A DNA stretch of 64,000 nt from an uncultured Pelagibacteraceae bacterium (lineage in GTDB: Bacteria; Pseudomonadota; Alphaproteobacteria; Pelagibacterales; Pelagibacteraceae). A program made the position numbers and the translations under genes. Every line of letters begins with the position of its first letter. Position 1 is the stretch's first letter. Shown piece by piece: positions 1-9,571 of this stretch. The notes under the pieces were generated by a model. The model saw only the letters and a program-made list of their open reading frames with translations. It made no database searches and was not told the DNA's origin. The DNA lies in contig CACIZB010000003.1 of assembly GCA_902591025.1 (NCBI GenBank), positions 1-64,000 of the forward strand, given 5' to 3'.

Positions 1-849
1 GAATATTTTCTATCCGGTTCTTATTTTAATGCTGATAATTTAATTGGAAATTTATTTGAAAGTGATCAAAATAAGTCAAGTCCAATTAATATAAATAATA
101 AGTTTAATATTAATATTGATAAAGTTAGATTAGACAAAGACAACATTCTTAAAAATTTTGTTGGGAATTTGACATTTAAAAACAAAAAAATCAATAATGG
201 AAAATTAGAGGGCCTTTTTACAAGTAATAAAAAACTTAAATTAACCATAAATAAAAAGGGAAATAACAGAATAACAACCCTATTTTTAGATCGAGCTGAC
301 CCAATAATAAGAAGATATAAATTTATTAAAGGTTTTGAGCAAGGTGTACTTGATTTCTACAGCACAAGTAATGGTGAAGAAACTAGATCAACCTTAAAAA
401 TTTATGATTTTAAATTAAAAGAGATGCCTGCTTTGACTAAAATTTTAACTTTAGCATCTCTTCAAGGTATAGCAGATATTATGTCAGGAGAAGGAATCCG
501 GTTTGACGAATTTGAGATGAACTTTAAAGATCATAAAGATTTAATAAAGATAGAGGAAATTTATGCAATTGGTCCAGCAATTTCTATTTTAATGGAAGGA
601 TATATTGAAAAGAAAAAATTAATTAGCTTAAGAGGAACTTTAGTGCCTGCAACAACAATAAATAAGTTCATTGGCTCTATACCAGTGCTTGGAAACATTC
701 TAATTGGCGCTAAAACAGGAGAGGGTGTTTTTGGGGTGAGTTTTAAAATAAAAGGACCTCCAAAAAATCTTGAAACAACAGTAAATCCAGTAAAAACTTT
801 AACTCCAAGATTTATTACTAGAACTTTAGAAAAAATTAAAAAAAATTAA
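1..849 (+). CDS. AsmA/YhdP-like envelope protein, C-terminal part (5' end outside window)
   Basis: The reading frame is open from the first base of the window, so this is the last ~282 residues of a longer protein. The final ~70 residues follow the conserved end of AsmA-like/DUF3971 (YhdP-type) proteins: a Gly-Thr-Leu-Val-Pro-Ala step, 'SIPVLGNILIGAKTGEGVFG', then an 'NPVKTLTPRF' tail. Family members are anchored in the inner membrane, span the periplasm and are implicated in phospholipid transport to the outer membrane; that role is family knowledge. The TTG at 169 gives a possible internal start but the frame upstream is clearly coding. The stop overlaps the stop of the convergent tyrS by 2 bases. 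Confidence 0.75.
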   Translation, partial: EYFLSGSYFNADNLIGNLFESDQNKSSPININNKFNINIDKVRLDKDNILKNFVGNLTFKNKKINNGKLEGLFTSNKKLKLTINKKGNNRITTLFLDRADPIIRRYKFIKGFEQGVLDFYSTSNGEETRSTLKIYDFKLKEMPALTKILTLASLQGIADIMSGEGIRFDEFEMNFKDHKDLIKIEEIYAIGPAISILMEGYIEKKKLISLRGTLVPATTINKFIGSIPVLGNILIGAKTGEGVFGVSFKIKGPPKNLETTVNPVKTLTPRFITRTLEKIKKN

Positions 850-2075
850 TCTATTTCTACTTTGAGGTGCCTCTTTTTTCCAATAGAAAGTTTTAAATAT
901 TTATCCACGAATAAATCTTTTTTAATCCTAAAGTTTTCATTAGATATAACATTGTTATTTAGTTTAATCGCATTTCCTTTAATTAATCTCCTTACTTCAC
1001 TTTTTGAATTTTCTAATTTAGATAAAATTACAAGATCAATAATGGTTAAAGATTTGATAAGATCTTTATTAGAAATTTTTAATGAGGGTAAGGTAGAGCC
1101 AAGAAAATTTCCAGAGAAGGCTTCTTTAGCAGCCTGTTCAGCATCTTTTGCAGCTTTGGTTCCATGTATCATTGTAGTTGCTTTGTTAGCTAACAAAATT
1201 TTTAAATCATTAATATTATCATTTTCTCTTGAAATTATTTCATCTATCTCTAAATCTGTGAAAATTTTTAAAAATTTTATTACATCTCGATCATCAGTAT
1301 TTCTCCAAAATTGCCAATAATCGTAAGTAGATAAAAATTTTTTATCTAGCCAAATTGCGCCTGACTCTGTCTTTCCCATTTTCGTTCCTGATGCTAGAGT
1401 AATTAAAGGAGTTGTAAGACCGAAAACTTGTTTATTAGAATATCTTTTTATCAATTCTACACCGTTCACAATATTACCCCACTGATCTGAGCCACCAATT
1501 TGAAGAATACAATTTTGTTTTTTATTAAGTTCTAAAAAGTCGTAAGCTTGTAAAATCATATAATTAAATTCCATATAGCTAAGTGATTGTTCTCTTTCTA
1601 ATCTAGTTTTTACACTATCAAAACTTAGCATTTTATTTATTGTAAAATGTTTTCCTATTTCTCTTAAAAAATTAATATAGTTAAGATTTTTCAGCCATGA
1701 GTAGTTATTTACAAAAATAGGTTTAGTCTTTGGATCCTTAACATTCAAAAATTTTTTTAATATTTTTTCAATATTTTTTATATTCTTTTCAATCTCTTTC
1801 TCGTTAAGAATACTCCTAGTTTTATCTTTACCAGACGGGTCTCCTATTCTTGTAGTACCACCTCCTAATAAAACTATTGGTCTGTGTCCATGTTTTTGAA
1901 GTAATCGTAAACACATTATCTGCATCAAACTACCAACATGCAGACTTTCAGCTGTGCAGTCAAAACCTATATATCCTCTAATTTTTTTTGTATCTAAAAA
2001 ATTTGATAATTCATCTTCATTAGTACATTGATAGAATAAACCTCTATCTTTAAATTCTTTCAAAAATTTATTCAT
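846..2075 (-). CDS. tyrS: Tyrosyl-tRNA synthetase
   Basis: Class I aminoacyl-tRNA synthetase charging tRNA-Tyr in the cytoplasm. With the start at the ATG at 2075 the protein has 409 residues, normal for bacterial TyrRS. Visible motifs are the HIGH-type 'HVGS' at about 46-49, 'GGSDQWGNI' of the tyrosine pocket at 194-202, and the KMSKS-type 'KMGKT' at 232-236. The last ~60 residues look like the S4 RNA-binding domain. An in-frame ATG six codons upstream is possible, but homologues begin near the MNKFL start. It diverges from anmK with a 47-base gap. Confidence 0.97.
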   Translation of the reverse strand: MNKFLKEFKDRGLFYQCTNEDELSNFLDTKKIRGYIGFDCTAESLHVGSLMQIMCLRLLQKHGHRPIVLLGGGTTRIGDPSGKDKTRSILNEKEIEKNIKNIEKILKKFLNVKDPKTKPIFVNNYSWLKNLNYINFLREIGKHFTINKMLSFDSVKTRLEREQSLSYMEFNYMILQAYDFLELNKKQNCILQIGGSDQWGNIVNGVELIKRYSNKQVFGLTTPLITLASGTKMGKTESGAIWLDKKFLSTYDYWQFWRNTDDRDVIKFLKIFTDLEIDEIISRENDNINDLKILLANKATTMIHGTKAAKDAEQAAKEAFSGNFLGSTLPSLKISNKDLIKSLTIIDLVILSKLENSKSEVRRLIKGNAIKLNNNVISNENFRIKKDLFVDKYLKLSIGKKRHLKVEID

Positions 2076-2122
2076 AAGTTTATAGTTACACAATATACAA
2101 ATTTTTTTAAAAAAAAATAAGA

Positions 2123-3250
2123 ATGGGAAAAATATTCACATCATTGGGTTTAATGAGTGGTACATCTGGAGATGGAGTGGATGCATCTTTAATAAGCTCG
2201 GATGGGCTAAATAAATATAGCGTAATTTTTGATCAGTACTTTAAATTTGATCAAAATACTTACGAGAAAGTTCATATTTTAAAGGACAAAATTACTAAGT
2301 TTGAAGATTTAAAAAAATATAATACTGAAATAAATGAGCTTGAGAGAGAAATAACTTTATTTCATTCAAAAGTGGTTTCTGCAATTATAAGTTCTACAAA
2401 TGAAAAAATTGATTTAATTGGATTTCATGGTCAGACTATTTATCATAATTCCTCAGAAAAGATTTCTAAACAGATCGGTGATGCGAAATTATTGTCTCAA
2501 TTGACTGAAAAAGTTATAATTAATGATTTTAGAAAAAATGATATTCAAAATGGTGGGGAGGGAGCTCCTTTAACTCCTATTTTTCATAATCAAATTGTTA
2601 AACAAAAAAACATAAAATTTCCGGTATGTATTCTAAATATTGGAGGTATATCAAATGTATCAGCTATAAGAAGTTTAGAGAGTAATAGCCTTAAAAGTAG
2701 GGATTTGGGACCGGGAAATTGTTTAATAGATGAGTGGATTAGAAAAAATACTAAAAAAAAGTTTGATAAAAATGGTGATATAGCAAAAGCAGGAAAAGTA
2801 GATAAGCTTATATTAAATCAGGCTATTGATAATTTTGAAAATAGTTTTGTCAAAAAAAGACTATCTTTTGATAGGAAAGATTTTAGCTTAGGATTTGTAA
2901 GAGGACTAAATTTAGAAGATGGTGCAGCAACATTAACAGATTATACTGGAAAAGTGATAGTAACAAATCTTTTAAATTTTTTATCAGAGGATAAAGAAAA
3001 AAAATGGAAAATTTTAATTTGTGGAGGTGGTAGGAAAAATAAATTTTTAATTGAGAGTATAGAGAAAGAAATTGTAAAAAATTTTTCTATTCAATTAATT
3101 GACGATTATGATGTTGATGGGGATTACGTGGAGTCCCAAGCCTTTGCTTATATTGCTATAAGATCTTTTTTAAATTTACCAATTACGTTTCCTGGGACAA
3201 CTGGATGTAAAAAACCCTGTTCAGGTGGAATAATAACTAAAAACTTTTAA
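2123..3250 (+). CDS. anmK: Anhydro-N-acetylmuramic acid kinase
   Basis: Phosphorylates and opens 1,6-anhydro-MurNAc during peptidoglycan recycling. The N-terminus has the family signature 'GLMSGTSGDGVDASLI' (residues 9-24), the ATP-site pattern 'LNIGGISNVSAI' lies near 173-184, and 'LICGGGRKN' near 298-306. Its 375 residues match the family's usual 360-390. It is divergent from tyrS, and its stop overlaps the convergent hydrolase gene by 4 bases. No other recycling gene (nagZ, amgK, murU) is seen next to it. Confidence 0.96.
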   Translation: MGKIFTSLGLMSGTSGDGVDASLISSDGLNKYSVIFDQYFKFDQNTYEKVHILKDKITKFEDLKKYNTEINELEREITLFHSKVVSAIISSTNEKIDLIGFHGQTIYHNSSEKISKQIGDAKLLSQLTEKVIINDFRKNDIQNGGEGAPLTPIFHNQIVKQKNIKFPVCILNIGGISNVSAIRSLESNSLKSRDLGPGNCLIDEWIRKNTKKKFDKNGDIAKAGKVDKLILNQAIDNFENSFVKKRLSFDRKDFSLGFVRGLNLEDGAATLTDYTGKVIVTNLLNFLSEDKEKKWKILICGGGRKNKFLIESIEKEIVKNFSIQLIDDYDVDGDYVESQAFAYIAIRSFLNLPITFPGTTGCKKPCSGGIITKNF

Positions 3251-3903
3251 TAAATAGCAATTTCTTTTTTTATATACTTATCTAAATTTTTAGTTAATTC
3301 GTCCTCATTTTTTGAAAAAAAATGATTTGCATCAGATATAGATTGAAATTCAACCTTTATTCCTTTTTGAGCACTAAGTCTCTTATCAAGATCTTTTAAG
3401 TTTTCTATTGGAACAAGTTCATCTTTCTTTCCGTAAATCATCAATCCAGAGGTTGGACAGGGTGATAAAAATGAAAAGTCATAAACATTTGGCTGGGGAG
3501 AAATTGCAATAAATCTATTTATTTCAGGTCTTCGCATTAATAGTTGCATTGCAATTAAAGACCCAAATGAAAAACCCGAAACCCAGCATTGAGAGTTATC
3601 AAAATTTTCTCTTTCTAACCAGTCAAGAGCTGCAGCAGCATCGGCAAGTTCACCTTGACCATTATCAAATTCTCCATCGCTTTTACCTACTCCTCTAAAA
3701 TTTACTCTACAAACTGAAAAATCATTTTCTATAAAAGTATTGAAAGTTTCGACTACAACTTTGTTATTCATTGTACCACCATACTGGGGATGAGGTTGTA
3801 ATACTAATGCAATTGGTGAAGTAGGTTTTTTACTTTTAAAATATTTAGCTTCAAGTCTTCCAGCGGGACCGGGAATGAATATTTCTAAAATTTTATTATC
3901 CAT
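3247..3903 (-). CDS. Alpha/beta hydrolase (dienelactone-hydrolase-like)
   Basis: A 218-residue alpha/beta-hydrolase fold protein. The nucleophile elbow is 'GFSFGS' with Ser112, an acid residue is in 'GKKDELVP' (Asp161), and the catalytic His is in 'DANHFF' (His194), giving a complete triad. An oxyanion-type 'HPQYGG' is at about 38-43. Proteins of this short type are common in alphaproteobacteria and are annotated only as alpha/beta hydrolases; the substrate cannot be read from sequence. It lies between anmK (convergent) and the divergent iscR-suf promoter region. Confidence 0.85.
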   Translation of the reverse strand: MDNKILEIFIPGPAGRLEAKYFKSKKPTSPIALVLQPHPQYGGTMNNKVVVETFNTFIENDFSVCRVNFRGVGKSDGEFDNGQGELADAAAALDWLERENFDNSQCWVSGFSFGSLIAMQLLMRRPEINRFIAISPQPNVYDFSFLSPCPTSGLMIYGKKDELVPIENLKDLDKRLSAQKGIKVEFQSISDANHFFSKNEDELTKNLDKYIKKEIAIY

Positions 3904-3984
3904 AATTGATATTGATAATTATTCTCAAAAAAAAATACGTTTAACACATGTACGTGACAAAATGTTAGTGTTTTTTTTTCCTAG

Positions 3985-4009
3985 ATACTTGACTATTTTA
4001 GTCGGGTTT
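3985..4009 (+). promoter_or_regulatory. Type 1 IscR operator overlapping the iscR-suf promoter
   Basis: The 25 bases fit the E. coli type 1 IscR consensus (ATASYYGACTRWWWYAGTCRRSTAT) at 24 of 25 positions, with paired GACT/AGTC half-sites. The stretch also contains the -35 hexamer TTGACT (3989-3994). The match is seen directly; the consensus is established for enterobacterial IscR, and binding by this organism's IscR (encoded just downstream) is inferred. The expected effect is repression by [2Fe-2S]-IscR when clusters are sufficient. Confidence 0.8.
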
Positions 4010-4016
4010 ATATATA
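3989..4016 (+). promoter_or_regulatory. Putative sigma70-type promoter of the iscR-suf operon
   Basis: TTGACT at 3989-3994 and TATATA at 4011-4016 are separated by 16 bases and lie ~22 bases before the iscR start codon. The operator covers the -35 box and most of the spacer, so a bound repressor would block polymerase. A weak AAAGG ribosome-binding stretch follows at about 4028-4032. Confidence 0.6.
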
Positions 4017-4037
4017 TCCCAATAAATAAAGGTTTTT

Positions 4038-4463
4038 ATGAAACTAACATCTAAAAGCAGATATGCAGTAATGGCTTTAGTTGATCTAGCAAGATTTGAC
4101 AACTTAAACCCAGTATCTTTGCGAGACATTTCTTTAAGACAGGGCATTTCCTTGGATTACTTAGAGCAAATTTTTTCTAAATTGAAAAAAAAAGAAATTG
4201 TTCAAAGTATTAGAGGAAATCAAGGTGGATATGTTTTGAATAAAAAAGCTAAAGAAATTAAATTAACAAATATTTTTGATGCGGTTGATGAAAATGTAAA
4301 AACTGTTCAGTGCAAAAAAGAGTCTAAAAAAGGTTGTAATGGCAGATCTACGAAATGTTTAACTCATAATTTATGGGATGAGCTTGAAAACCATATTAAT
4401 GATTTTTTTGAGAAAAAAAGTTTAGAAGATCTTGTAAAGGAAAATGCTGAAAGAAGAATTTAA
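4038..4463 (+). CDS. iscR: Rrf2-family Fe-S sensing regulator IscR
   Basis: A 141-residue Rrf2 winged-helix repressor. The N-terminal helix-turn-helix follows the family pattern ('SRYAVMALVDLA', 'LEQIFSKLKKKEIVQSIRG'). The cluster-binding loop has Cys92, Cys100 and Cys107 followed by His110 in 'KCLTHNLW', the same arrangement as E. coli IscR (C92, C98, C104, H107) with slightly wider spacing. It is the first gene of the suf operon, with sufB three bases after its stop, and a type 1 IscR site overlaps its promoter, so autoregulation with the operon is the natural reading. No isc genes are in the window. Confidence 0.95.
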   Translation: MKLTSKSRYAVMALVDLARFDNLNPVSLRDISLRQGISLDYLEQIFSKLKKKEIVQSIRGNQGGYVLNKKAKEIKLTNIFDAVDENVKTVQCKKESKKGCNGRSTKCLTHNLWDELENHINDFFEKKSLEDLVKENAERRI

Positions 4464-4466
4464 AAA

Positions 4467-5909
4467 ATGGATACCAGAGAAAAAGATATAGAAAAATTAA
4501 AAGATTATAAGTACGGTTTTACTACTGATATTGAAAATATAAAAGCCCCGAAGGGCTTAAACGAAGATGTTATTAAGTTTATTTCTAATATTAAAAGAGA
4601 ACCTCAATGGATGTTAGACTTTAGATTAAAAGCTTATGAGAGATTAAAACTTTTGAAAGAACCAAATTGGCAAAAGCCAAAGTATCCCAAAATCGATTAT
4701 CAAGACTTATACTACTATTCTGCACCAAAAAGTATGAAGGATAAACCAAAAAGTTTAGATGAGCTTGATCCTAAACTTTTAGAGACTTACAAAAAACTTG
4801 GAATTCCATTACAAGAACAAGCAAGATTAAATGGAATTGCTGTAGATGCAGTGTTTGATTCTGTTTCAGTGGCAACTACTTTTAAAGATGAATTGACTAA
4901 ACATGGAATAATTTTTTGTTCAATGTCTGAGGCAATTCAAAAACATCCAGATCTTGTGAAAAAATATTTAGGTACAGTAATACCAGTTACTGATCATTTC
5001 TTTGCCACACTAAACTCTGCAGTTTTTACAGACGGTTCATTTGTCTATATTCCTGAAGGTGTTAAATGTCCAATGGAACTCTCTACTTATTTTAGAATTA
5101 ATGCATCAGAGACTGGGCAATTTGAAAGGACATTAATTATTGCTGATAAAGGAAGTTATGTAAGTTATCTTGAGGGATGTACTGCTCCAATGAGAGATGA
5201 AAATCAGTTACATGCTGCGAATGTCGAATTAATTGCTTTAGATGATGCAGAAATTAAATACTCAACTGTGCAAAATTGGTATCCAGGTGATGAAAATGGT
5301 AAAGGAGGAATTTATAATTTTGTAACCAAAAGAGGATTATGTAAGGGAAAAAATTCTAAAATTTCTTGGACACAAGTTGAAACAGGATCAGCTATAACTT
5401 GGAAATATCCAAGTTGTATATTAAAAGGTGATAATTCAATTGGTGAATTTTATTCTATAGCTATCACTAACAATCATCAAAAAGCAGATACTGGTACAAA
5501 GATGATTCACTTAGGAAAAAATACTAAAAGTAAGATTATTTCAAAAGGTATAAGTGCTGGATTTTCTGACATGACCTACAGAGGTTTAGTAGATATCAAT
5601 TCAAAAGCTAAAAATTCTAGTAATTATACACAATGTGATTCATTATTGATGGGAAATAAGTGTGGTGCGCATACAGTACCTTATATTAAAAATAAAAATT
5701 TTGACTCTAATATTGCTCACGAAGCTACGACATCAAAAATTAGTGAAGAACAATTACATTATTGTCAACAACGTGGTCTAAACCCTGAGGAAGCAGTAGG
5801 GTTAATTGTTAATGGTTTTTGTAAAGAGGTATTACAACAGTTGCCAATGGAATTTGCTGTTGAAGCTCAGAAACTTGTAGGCATCAGCTTAGAAGGGAGT
5901 GTTGGTTAA
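4467..5909 (+). CDS. sufB: Fe-S cluster scaffold subunit SufB
   Basis: Core scaffold of the SufBCD complex that builds Fe-S clusters in the cytoplasm. The 480 residues match SufB length. Conserved residues are visible: Cys238 in '[20 protein letters not shown]', Cys390 in '[12 protein letters not shown]', and Glu419 in 'HEATTSKI', corresponding to the cluster-assembly residues of E. coli SufB. The gene starts three bases after iscR and its stop overlaps the sufC start (TAATG), which implies translational coupling. Confidence 0.97.
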   Translation: MDTREKDIEKLKDYKYGFTTDIENIKAPKGLNEDVIKFISNIKREPQWMLDFRLKAYERLKLLKEPNWQKPKYPKIDYQDLYYYSAPKSMKDKPKSLDELDPKLLETYKKLGIPLQEQARLNGIAVDAVFDSVSVATTFKDELTKHGIIFCSMSEAIQKHPDLVKKYLGTVIPVTDHFFATLNSAVFTDGSFVYIPEGVKCPMELSTYFRINASETGQFERTLIIADKGSYVSYLEGCTAPMRDENQLHAANVELIALDDAEIKYSTVQNWYPGDENGKGGIYNFVTKRGLCKGKNSKISWTQVETGSAITWKYPSCILKGDNSIGEFYSIAITNNHQKADTGTKMIHLGKNTKSKIISKGISAGFSDMTYRGLVDINSKAKNSSNYTQCDSLLMGNKCGAHTVPYIKNKNFDSNIAHEATTSKISEEQLHYCQQRGLNPEEAVGLIVNGFCKEVLQQLPMEFAVEAQKLVGISLEGSVG

Positions 5910-6643
5910 TGCTTAAAATAAATAATTTAAATGCCGATGTTGAAAATAAGTCAATATTAAAAGGATTTTCTTTGAATATAAACCCGGGTGAGGTGCATGC
6001 TATTATGGGTCCAAATGGTTCAGGAAAAAGCACATTATCCAATATTTTATCAGGTAAAAAAGGTTACGCGGTTTCAGGCGAAATTTTATTTGAAAATAAA
6101 AATCTATTTGATCTTGAGACCGAGGAAAGGGCACATAGAGGAATATTTTTAGCTTTTCAATATCCATTAGAAATTCCGGGCGTAAACACAAATATATTTT
6201 TAAAAACATCTTTAAATGCAATTAGAAAAGCAAGAGGTGAAAAAGAGTTAGATGCAATTGAATTTTTAAAACTTGTCAAAGAAAAAGCTAAACAATTAAA
6301 ATTTGATGAAGAAAAATTAAATAGACAATTGAATGTTGGTTTTTCAGGTGGAGAAAAAAAGAAAAATGAAATTTTACAAATGTCAATGTTAGCACCAAAA
6401 TTGTCAATTTTAGATGAGACGGATTCAGGACTAGATATAGATGCGCTAAAAGTAGTTGCAGACGGGGTTAATACTTTACGAAATAAAAATAATTCTTTTT
6501 TAATAATAACTCATTATCAAAGATTATTAGATTACATTAAACCAGATTTTGTTCATGTTTTAATGAATGGAAAGATAATCAAATCTGGTGGTCCAGAGTT
6601 AGCAGTTGAATTAGAAAAAAAAGGCTATGAAAGTTTTAATTAA
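5909..6643 (+). CDS. sufC: Fe-S assembly ATPase SufC
   Basis: ABC-type ATPase that drives conformational change in SufBCD. Walker A is 'GPNGSGKST' (34-42), the signature is the SufC-specific 'GFSGGEKKKNEI', Walker B is 'LSILDETDSGLDID', and the switch His is in 'IITHYQR'. It has no membrane segment, as expected for this soluble ABC ATPase. It overlaps sufB by one base and abuts sufD directly. Confidence 0.97.
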   Translation: MLKINNLNADVENKSILKGFSLNINPGEVHAIMGPNGSGKSTLSNILSGKKGYAVSGEILFENKNLFDLETEERAHRGIFLAFQYPLEIPGVNTNIFLKTSLNAIRKARGEKELDAIEFLKLVKEKAKQLKFDEEKLNRQLNVGFSGGEKKKNEILQMSMLAPKLSILDETDSGLDIDALKVVADGVNTLRNKNNSFLIITHYQRLLDYIKPDFVHVLMNGKIIKSGGPELAVELEKKGYESFN

Positions 6644-7891
6644 ATGAACGAACAATTACAATCAGATTTTGATAAAATAGTAAAAGTCTCAAAAATTTCT
6701 GAGAAAGAAATTCAAATAAAAAAAGATTTTTTAAATAAGTTTATTGAAAGTGGTTTTCCAAATAGAAAACAAGAAGATTGGAAGTTTTTGGACATTAGTC
6801 AGATCATCAAAAAAAGTATAAATGATTTGAGTTTTTTTAATGATTATTCACAAACCAACAAAATTGACTCATCTGTTTTCGTTAAAGGTTTAGATCATAA
6901 TAAAATTATTTTTATTAATGGAAGAATAGAAAAAATTGACTTTAAATATGAGGATCAAAATAAAATTGAAATAAATAATGAAACTAAAGAGAATGTATCA
7001 TTTGATTATAATAATTCATTAATTGATTTAAATAGTGCATTAAGTCATAAGGTTTTTAGAATAATAATTAAAAAGAATTATTCTTTAAAAAGACCTCTAA
7101 TAATTTATCACACGACAAATGATAAAATAAAGTCAACAAATATCAATTTGAGACTAGATTTTGAATTAGGTGAAAATAGTTCTTTAAAGCTTATTGATTA
7201 TTTTGCCAATAATACAGAAAAAAACTTTATTAATATTTTTTATAATTTTAATTTAAGAAAAGACTCGATCCTTAAAAACTATAAAATTGATAAGTTTAAA
7301 AATGATAATTTAAAATATTCTTTTAACAATATTGAACAGGGTAATAATAGTGTTTCAGAAACATTTATATTATCAGCTGGTTCAGATTATTTTAAAAATG
7401 AGATTAATTGTAATTTAAACGGCGAATATTCGTCTGCTTTTATCAATGGTATTTTTTCATTGAAGGAAAATCTACAGCACGAAATTAGAACTACAATTAA
7501 TCATTTGGTGGAGAACACAAAAAGCTATCAGCTTATTAAAAGTGTTCTTGGAAAAAATTCAAAATCAGCATATCAAGGAAGAATTTTTGTAAATTCAAAA
7601 GCTCAAAAAACCGATGGGTATCAATTAAGTAAAGCAATACTACTAGATGAAACATCAGAGTTTAATGCAAAACCAGAATTAGAAATTTATGCTGATGATG
7701 TAAAATGCTCTCACGGATCAGCATCCGGAAGTTTAGATGAAAATTCAATTTTTTATTTAATGTCTCGTGGTTTAAATTATCAACAATCAAAAGAACTTTT
7801 AATAAATGGATTCTTATTAGACGTTATTGAAAAGATAACAGACTTAGAAATAAAAGACTTAATAAAGAATATTATTGGATTGAAAGAATGA
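6644..7891 (+). CDS. sufD: Fe-S assembly protein SufD
   Basis: Partner of SufB in the SufBC2D scaffold, needed for iron entry. The 415-residue protein has a divergent Lys/Asn-rich N-terminal half and the conserved C-terminal SufB/SufD beta-helix end: 'DDVKCSHGSASGSLDENSIF' with the invariant Cys-Ser-His, then 'YLMSRGLNYQQSKELLINGF'. It begins directly after sufC and overlaps sufS by four bases (ATGA). Confidence 0.95.
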   Translation: MNEQLQSDFDKIVKVSKISEKEIQIKKDFLNKFIESGFPNRKQEDWKFLDISQIIKKSINDLSFFNDYSQTNKIDSSVFVKGLDHNKIIFINGRIEKIDFKYEDQNKIEINNETKENVSFDYNNSLIDLNSALSHKVFRIIIKKNYSLKRPLIIYHTTNDKIKSTNINLRLDFELGENSSLKLIDYFANNTEKNFINIFYNFNLRKDSILKNYKIDKFKNDNLKYSFNNIEQGNNSVSETFILSAGSDYFKNEINCNLNGEYSSAFINGIFSLKENLQHEIRTTINHLVENTKSYQLIKSVLGKNSKSAYQGRIFVNSKAQKTDGYQLSKAILLDETSEFNAKPELEIYADDVKCSHGSASGSLDENSIFYLMSRGLNYQQSKELLINGFLLDVIEKITDLEIKDLIKNIIGLKE

Positions 7892-9105
7892 ATATAAATA
7901 ACATTAAAAAAGAATTCCCAATTTTTGATGAGAAAATTCAAAATAATGATTTAGTTTATCTGGATAGTGCTAACTCATCTCAAAAACCTAAGGTGGTTTT
8001 AGACAGAATAAATGATTTTTACTCTAAACAATTTTCAAATGTTGGTAGAAGTATTCATTATTTAGCTGTTGCAGCTACAAATTTATATGAAAATACAAGA
8101 TCTTCAGTCCAAAAATATATAAATGCAAAAGATAAAAATGAAATTGTATTTACTAAAGGTGCTACAGAGGCTTTAAATTTAGTTGCTAATACTTTAGGTC
8201 AAGCAATCTTGGAGCCAAATGACGAAATTTTAATCACAGAACTAGAGCACCATTCGAATTATGTACCTTGGCATTTCTTGAGAAAATCTAAAAATATTAA
8301 AATAAAGTTTGCAGAGATAAATGAAGATGGAGATATCCCGATTGAAAATATAGAAAAAGAAATTACAGATAAAACTAAAGTAATAGCTATAACTCATTTA
8401 TCGAATGTTACTGGCGCAGTTTTGCCAATTAAAGAGATCACTCAACTAGCACATTCAAAAGGTATTGTTGTTGTAGTAGATGGATGTCAGGGTGGACCAC
8501 ATTTAAAATTAGATATGCAGGACTTAGATTGTGATTTTTATGCAATATCATGCCATAAAATGTACGGTCCAACAGGTCTTGGAGTTCTGTACGGAAAAAA
8601 GAAATGGCTAGAGCAACTTCCGCCATATCAAGGGGGTGGAGGAATGATAAATGAGGTTAAAAAAGATAGAATTTCTTACGGTGAACTTCCAAACAAGTAT
8701 GAAGCTGGAACAATGGCTACTGCACAAGTCATAGCTTTTGATCAATCAATAAAATTTTTAGAAAGCATTGGAATTGAAAACATAATTAATCATGAAAAAG
8801 AATTGATAGAATACGGCCAAGAAGTTTTAAAAAAGAATAATTCTGTTAAACTAATTGGAAATCCTAAAAATCGAGGAGGAGTATTATCTTTTACTGTAGA
8901 AGGAGTTCATCCACACGATATCGCTACCATTCTTGATGAGACGGGTGTTGCTATAAGAGCAGGTCATCATTGTTGTCAAATACTTCATGATAAACTTGGT
9001 ATCCCTGCCAGCGCACGGGCATCATTAGGAGTTTATAACACTAAGGATGACTTAGATAAGTTAAACGAAGGTATTAACAATTGTAAAAAGATTTTTGATT
9101 TGTAA
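7888..9105 (+). CDS. sufS: Cysteine desulfurase SufS
   Basis: PLP enzyme releasing sulfur from cysteine as a persulfide. The 405 residues match group II desulfurases. The PLP lysine is Lys224 in 'SCHKMYGPTG', the cofactor-stacking His is in 'ELEHHSNYVPW' (121-122), and the catalytic Cys362 follows 'RAGHH'. Its acceptor is presumably SufU from the next gene, as no SufE is encoded here. It overlaps both neighbours (ATGA with sufD, TAATG with sufU). Confidence 0.97.
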   Translation: MNINNIKKEFPIFDEKIQNNDLVYLDSANSSQKPKVVLDRINDFYSKQFSNVGRSIHYLAVAATNLYENTRSSVQKYINAKDKNEIVFTKGATEALNLVANTLGQAILEPNDEILITELEHHSNYVPWHFLRKSKNIKIKFAEINEDGDIPIENIEKEITDKTKVIAITHLSNVTGAVLPIKEITQLAHSKGIVVVVDGCQGGPHLKLDMQDLDCDFYAISCHKMYGPTGLGVLYGKKKWLEQLPPYQGGGGMINEVKKDRISYGELPNKYEAGTMATAQVIAFDQSIKFLESIGIENIINHEKELIEYGQEVLKKNNSVKLIGNPKNRGGVLSFTVEGVHPHDIATILDETGVAIRAGHHCCQILHDKLGIPASARASLGVYNTKDDLDKLNEGINNCKKIFDL

Positions 9106-9569
9106 TGAACTTAAAAGAATTATATCAAGAAATAATTTTAGAGCACGGAAAGAATCCTAAAAATTTAGGAAAAACAGAAAATTATAACAAAGACGCAAAA
9201 GGCAATAATCCGTTATGTGGAGATCATGTACATGTATATCTCAAACTTAATGACCAAAGAAAAGTAGAAGATATTTCTTTTGAAGGAAGCGGATGTGCAA
9301 TATCGATGGCATCAGCTTCTATCATGACAGATTTAATTAAAGGGAGAAGTGATAATGAGGCTAAAGAAATAATTGAAGATTTTTTAGGAATGATTAAAGA
9401 AAATCCTGAACTTAGAAATAATATTTTAAAAGAAGACGATAAAACAAAATTAATGAGCTTATCAGGAGTGAAACAATATCCAATGAGAGTTAAATGTGCT
9501 ACTTTATCATGGCATACTTTAGTATCTGCAATAGAAAATGATGGTAAAGAAATAACCACAGAAAATTGA
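9105..9569 (+). CDS. sufU: SufU-type sulfur transfer/scaffold protein
   Basis: A 154-residue IscU/NifU-N fold protein with Cys38 and Asp40 ('PLCGDHV'), Cys64 ('EGSGCAISMA') and Cys131 ('KCATLSWHTL'). The roughly 20-residue insert before the last Cys ('MIKENPELRNNILKEDDKTK') marks SufU rather than IscU. In Bacillus, SufU is a zinc protein that accepts sulfur from SufS; the same role here is inferred from the intact ligands and adjacency to sufS. It lacks the HscA-binding LPPVK motif of IscU, in line with the absence of isc genes. Confidence 0.92.
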   Translation: MNLKELYQEIILEHGKNPKNLGKTENYNKDAKGNNPLCGDHVHVYLKLNDQRKVEDISFEGSGCAISMASASIMTDLIKGRSDNEAKEIIEDFLGMIKENPELRNNILKEDDKTKLMSLSGVKQYPMRVKCATLSWHTLVSAIENDGKEITTEN

Positions 9570-9571
9570 TT

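Noticed and set aside
862..1320. Long plus-strand frame inside tyrS
   Set aside because: Antisense shadow of the conserved tyrS coding frame, with no ribosome site and no recognisable family.
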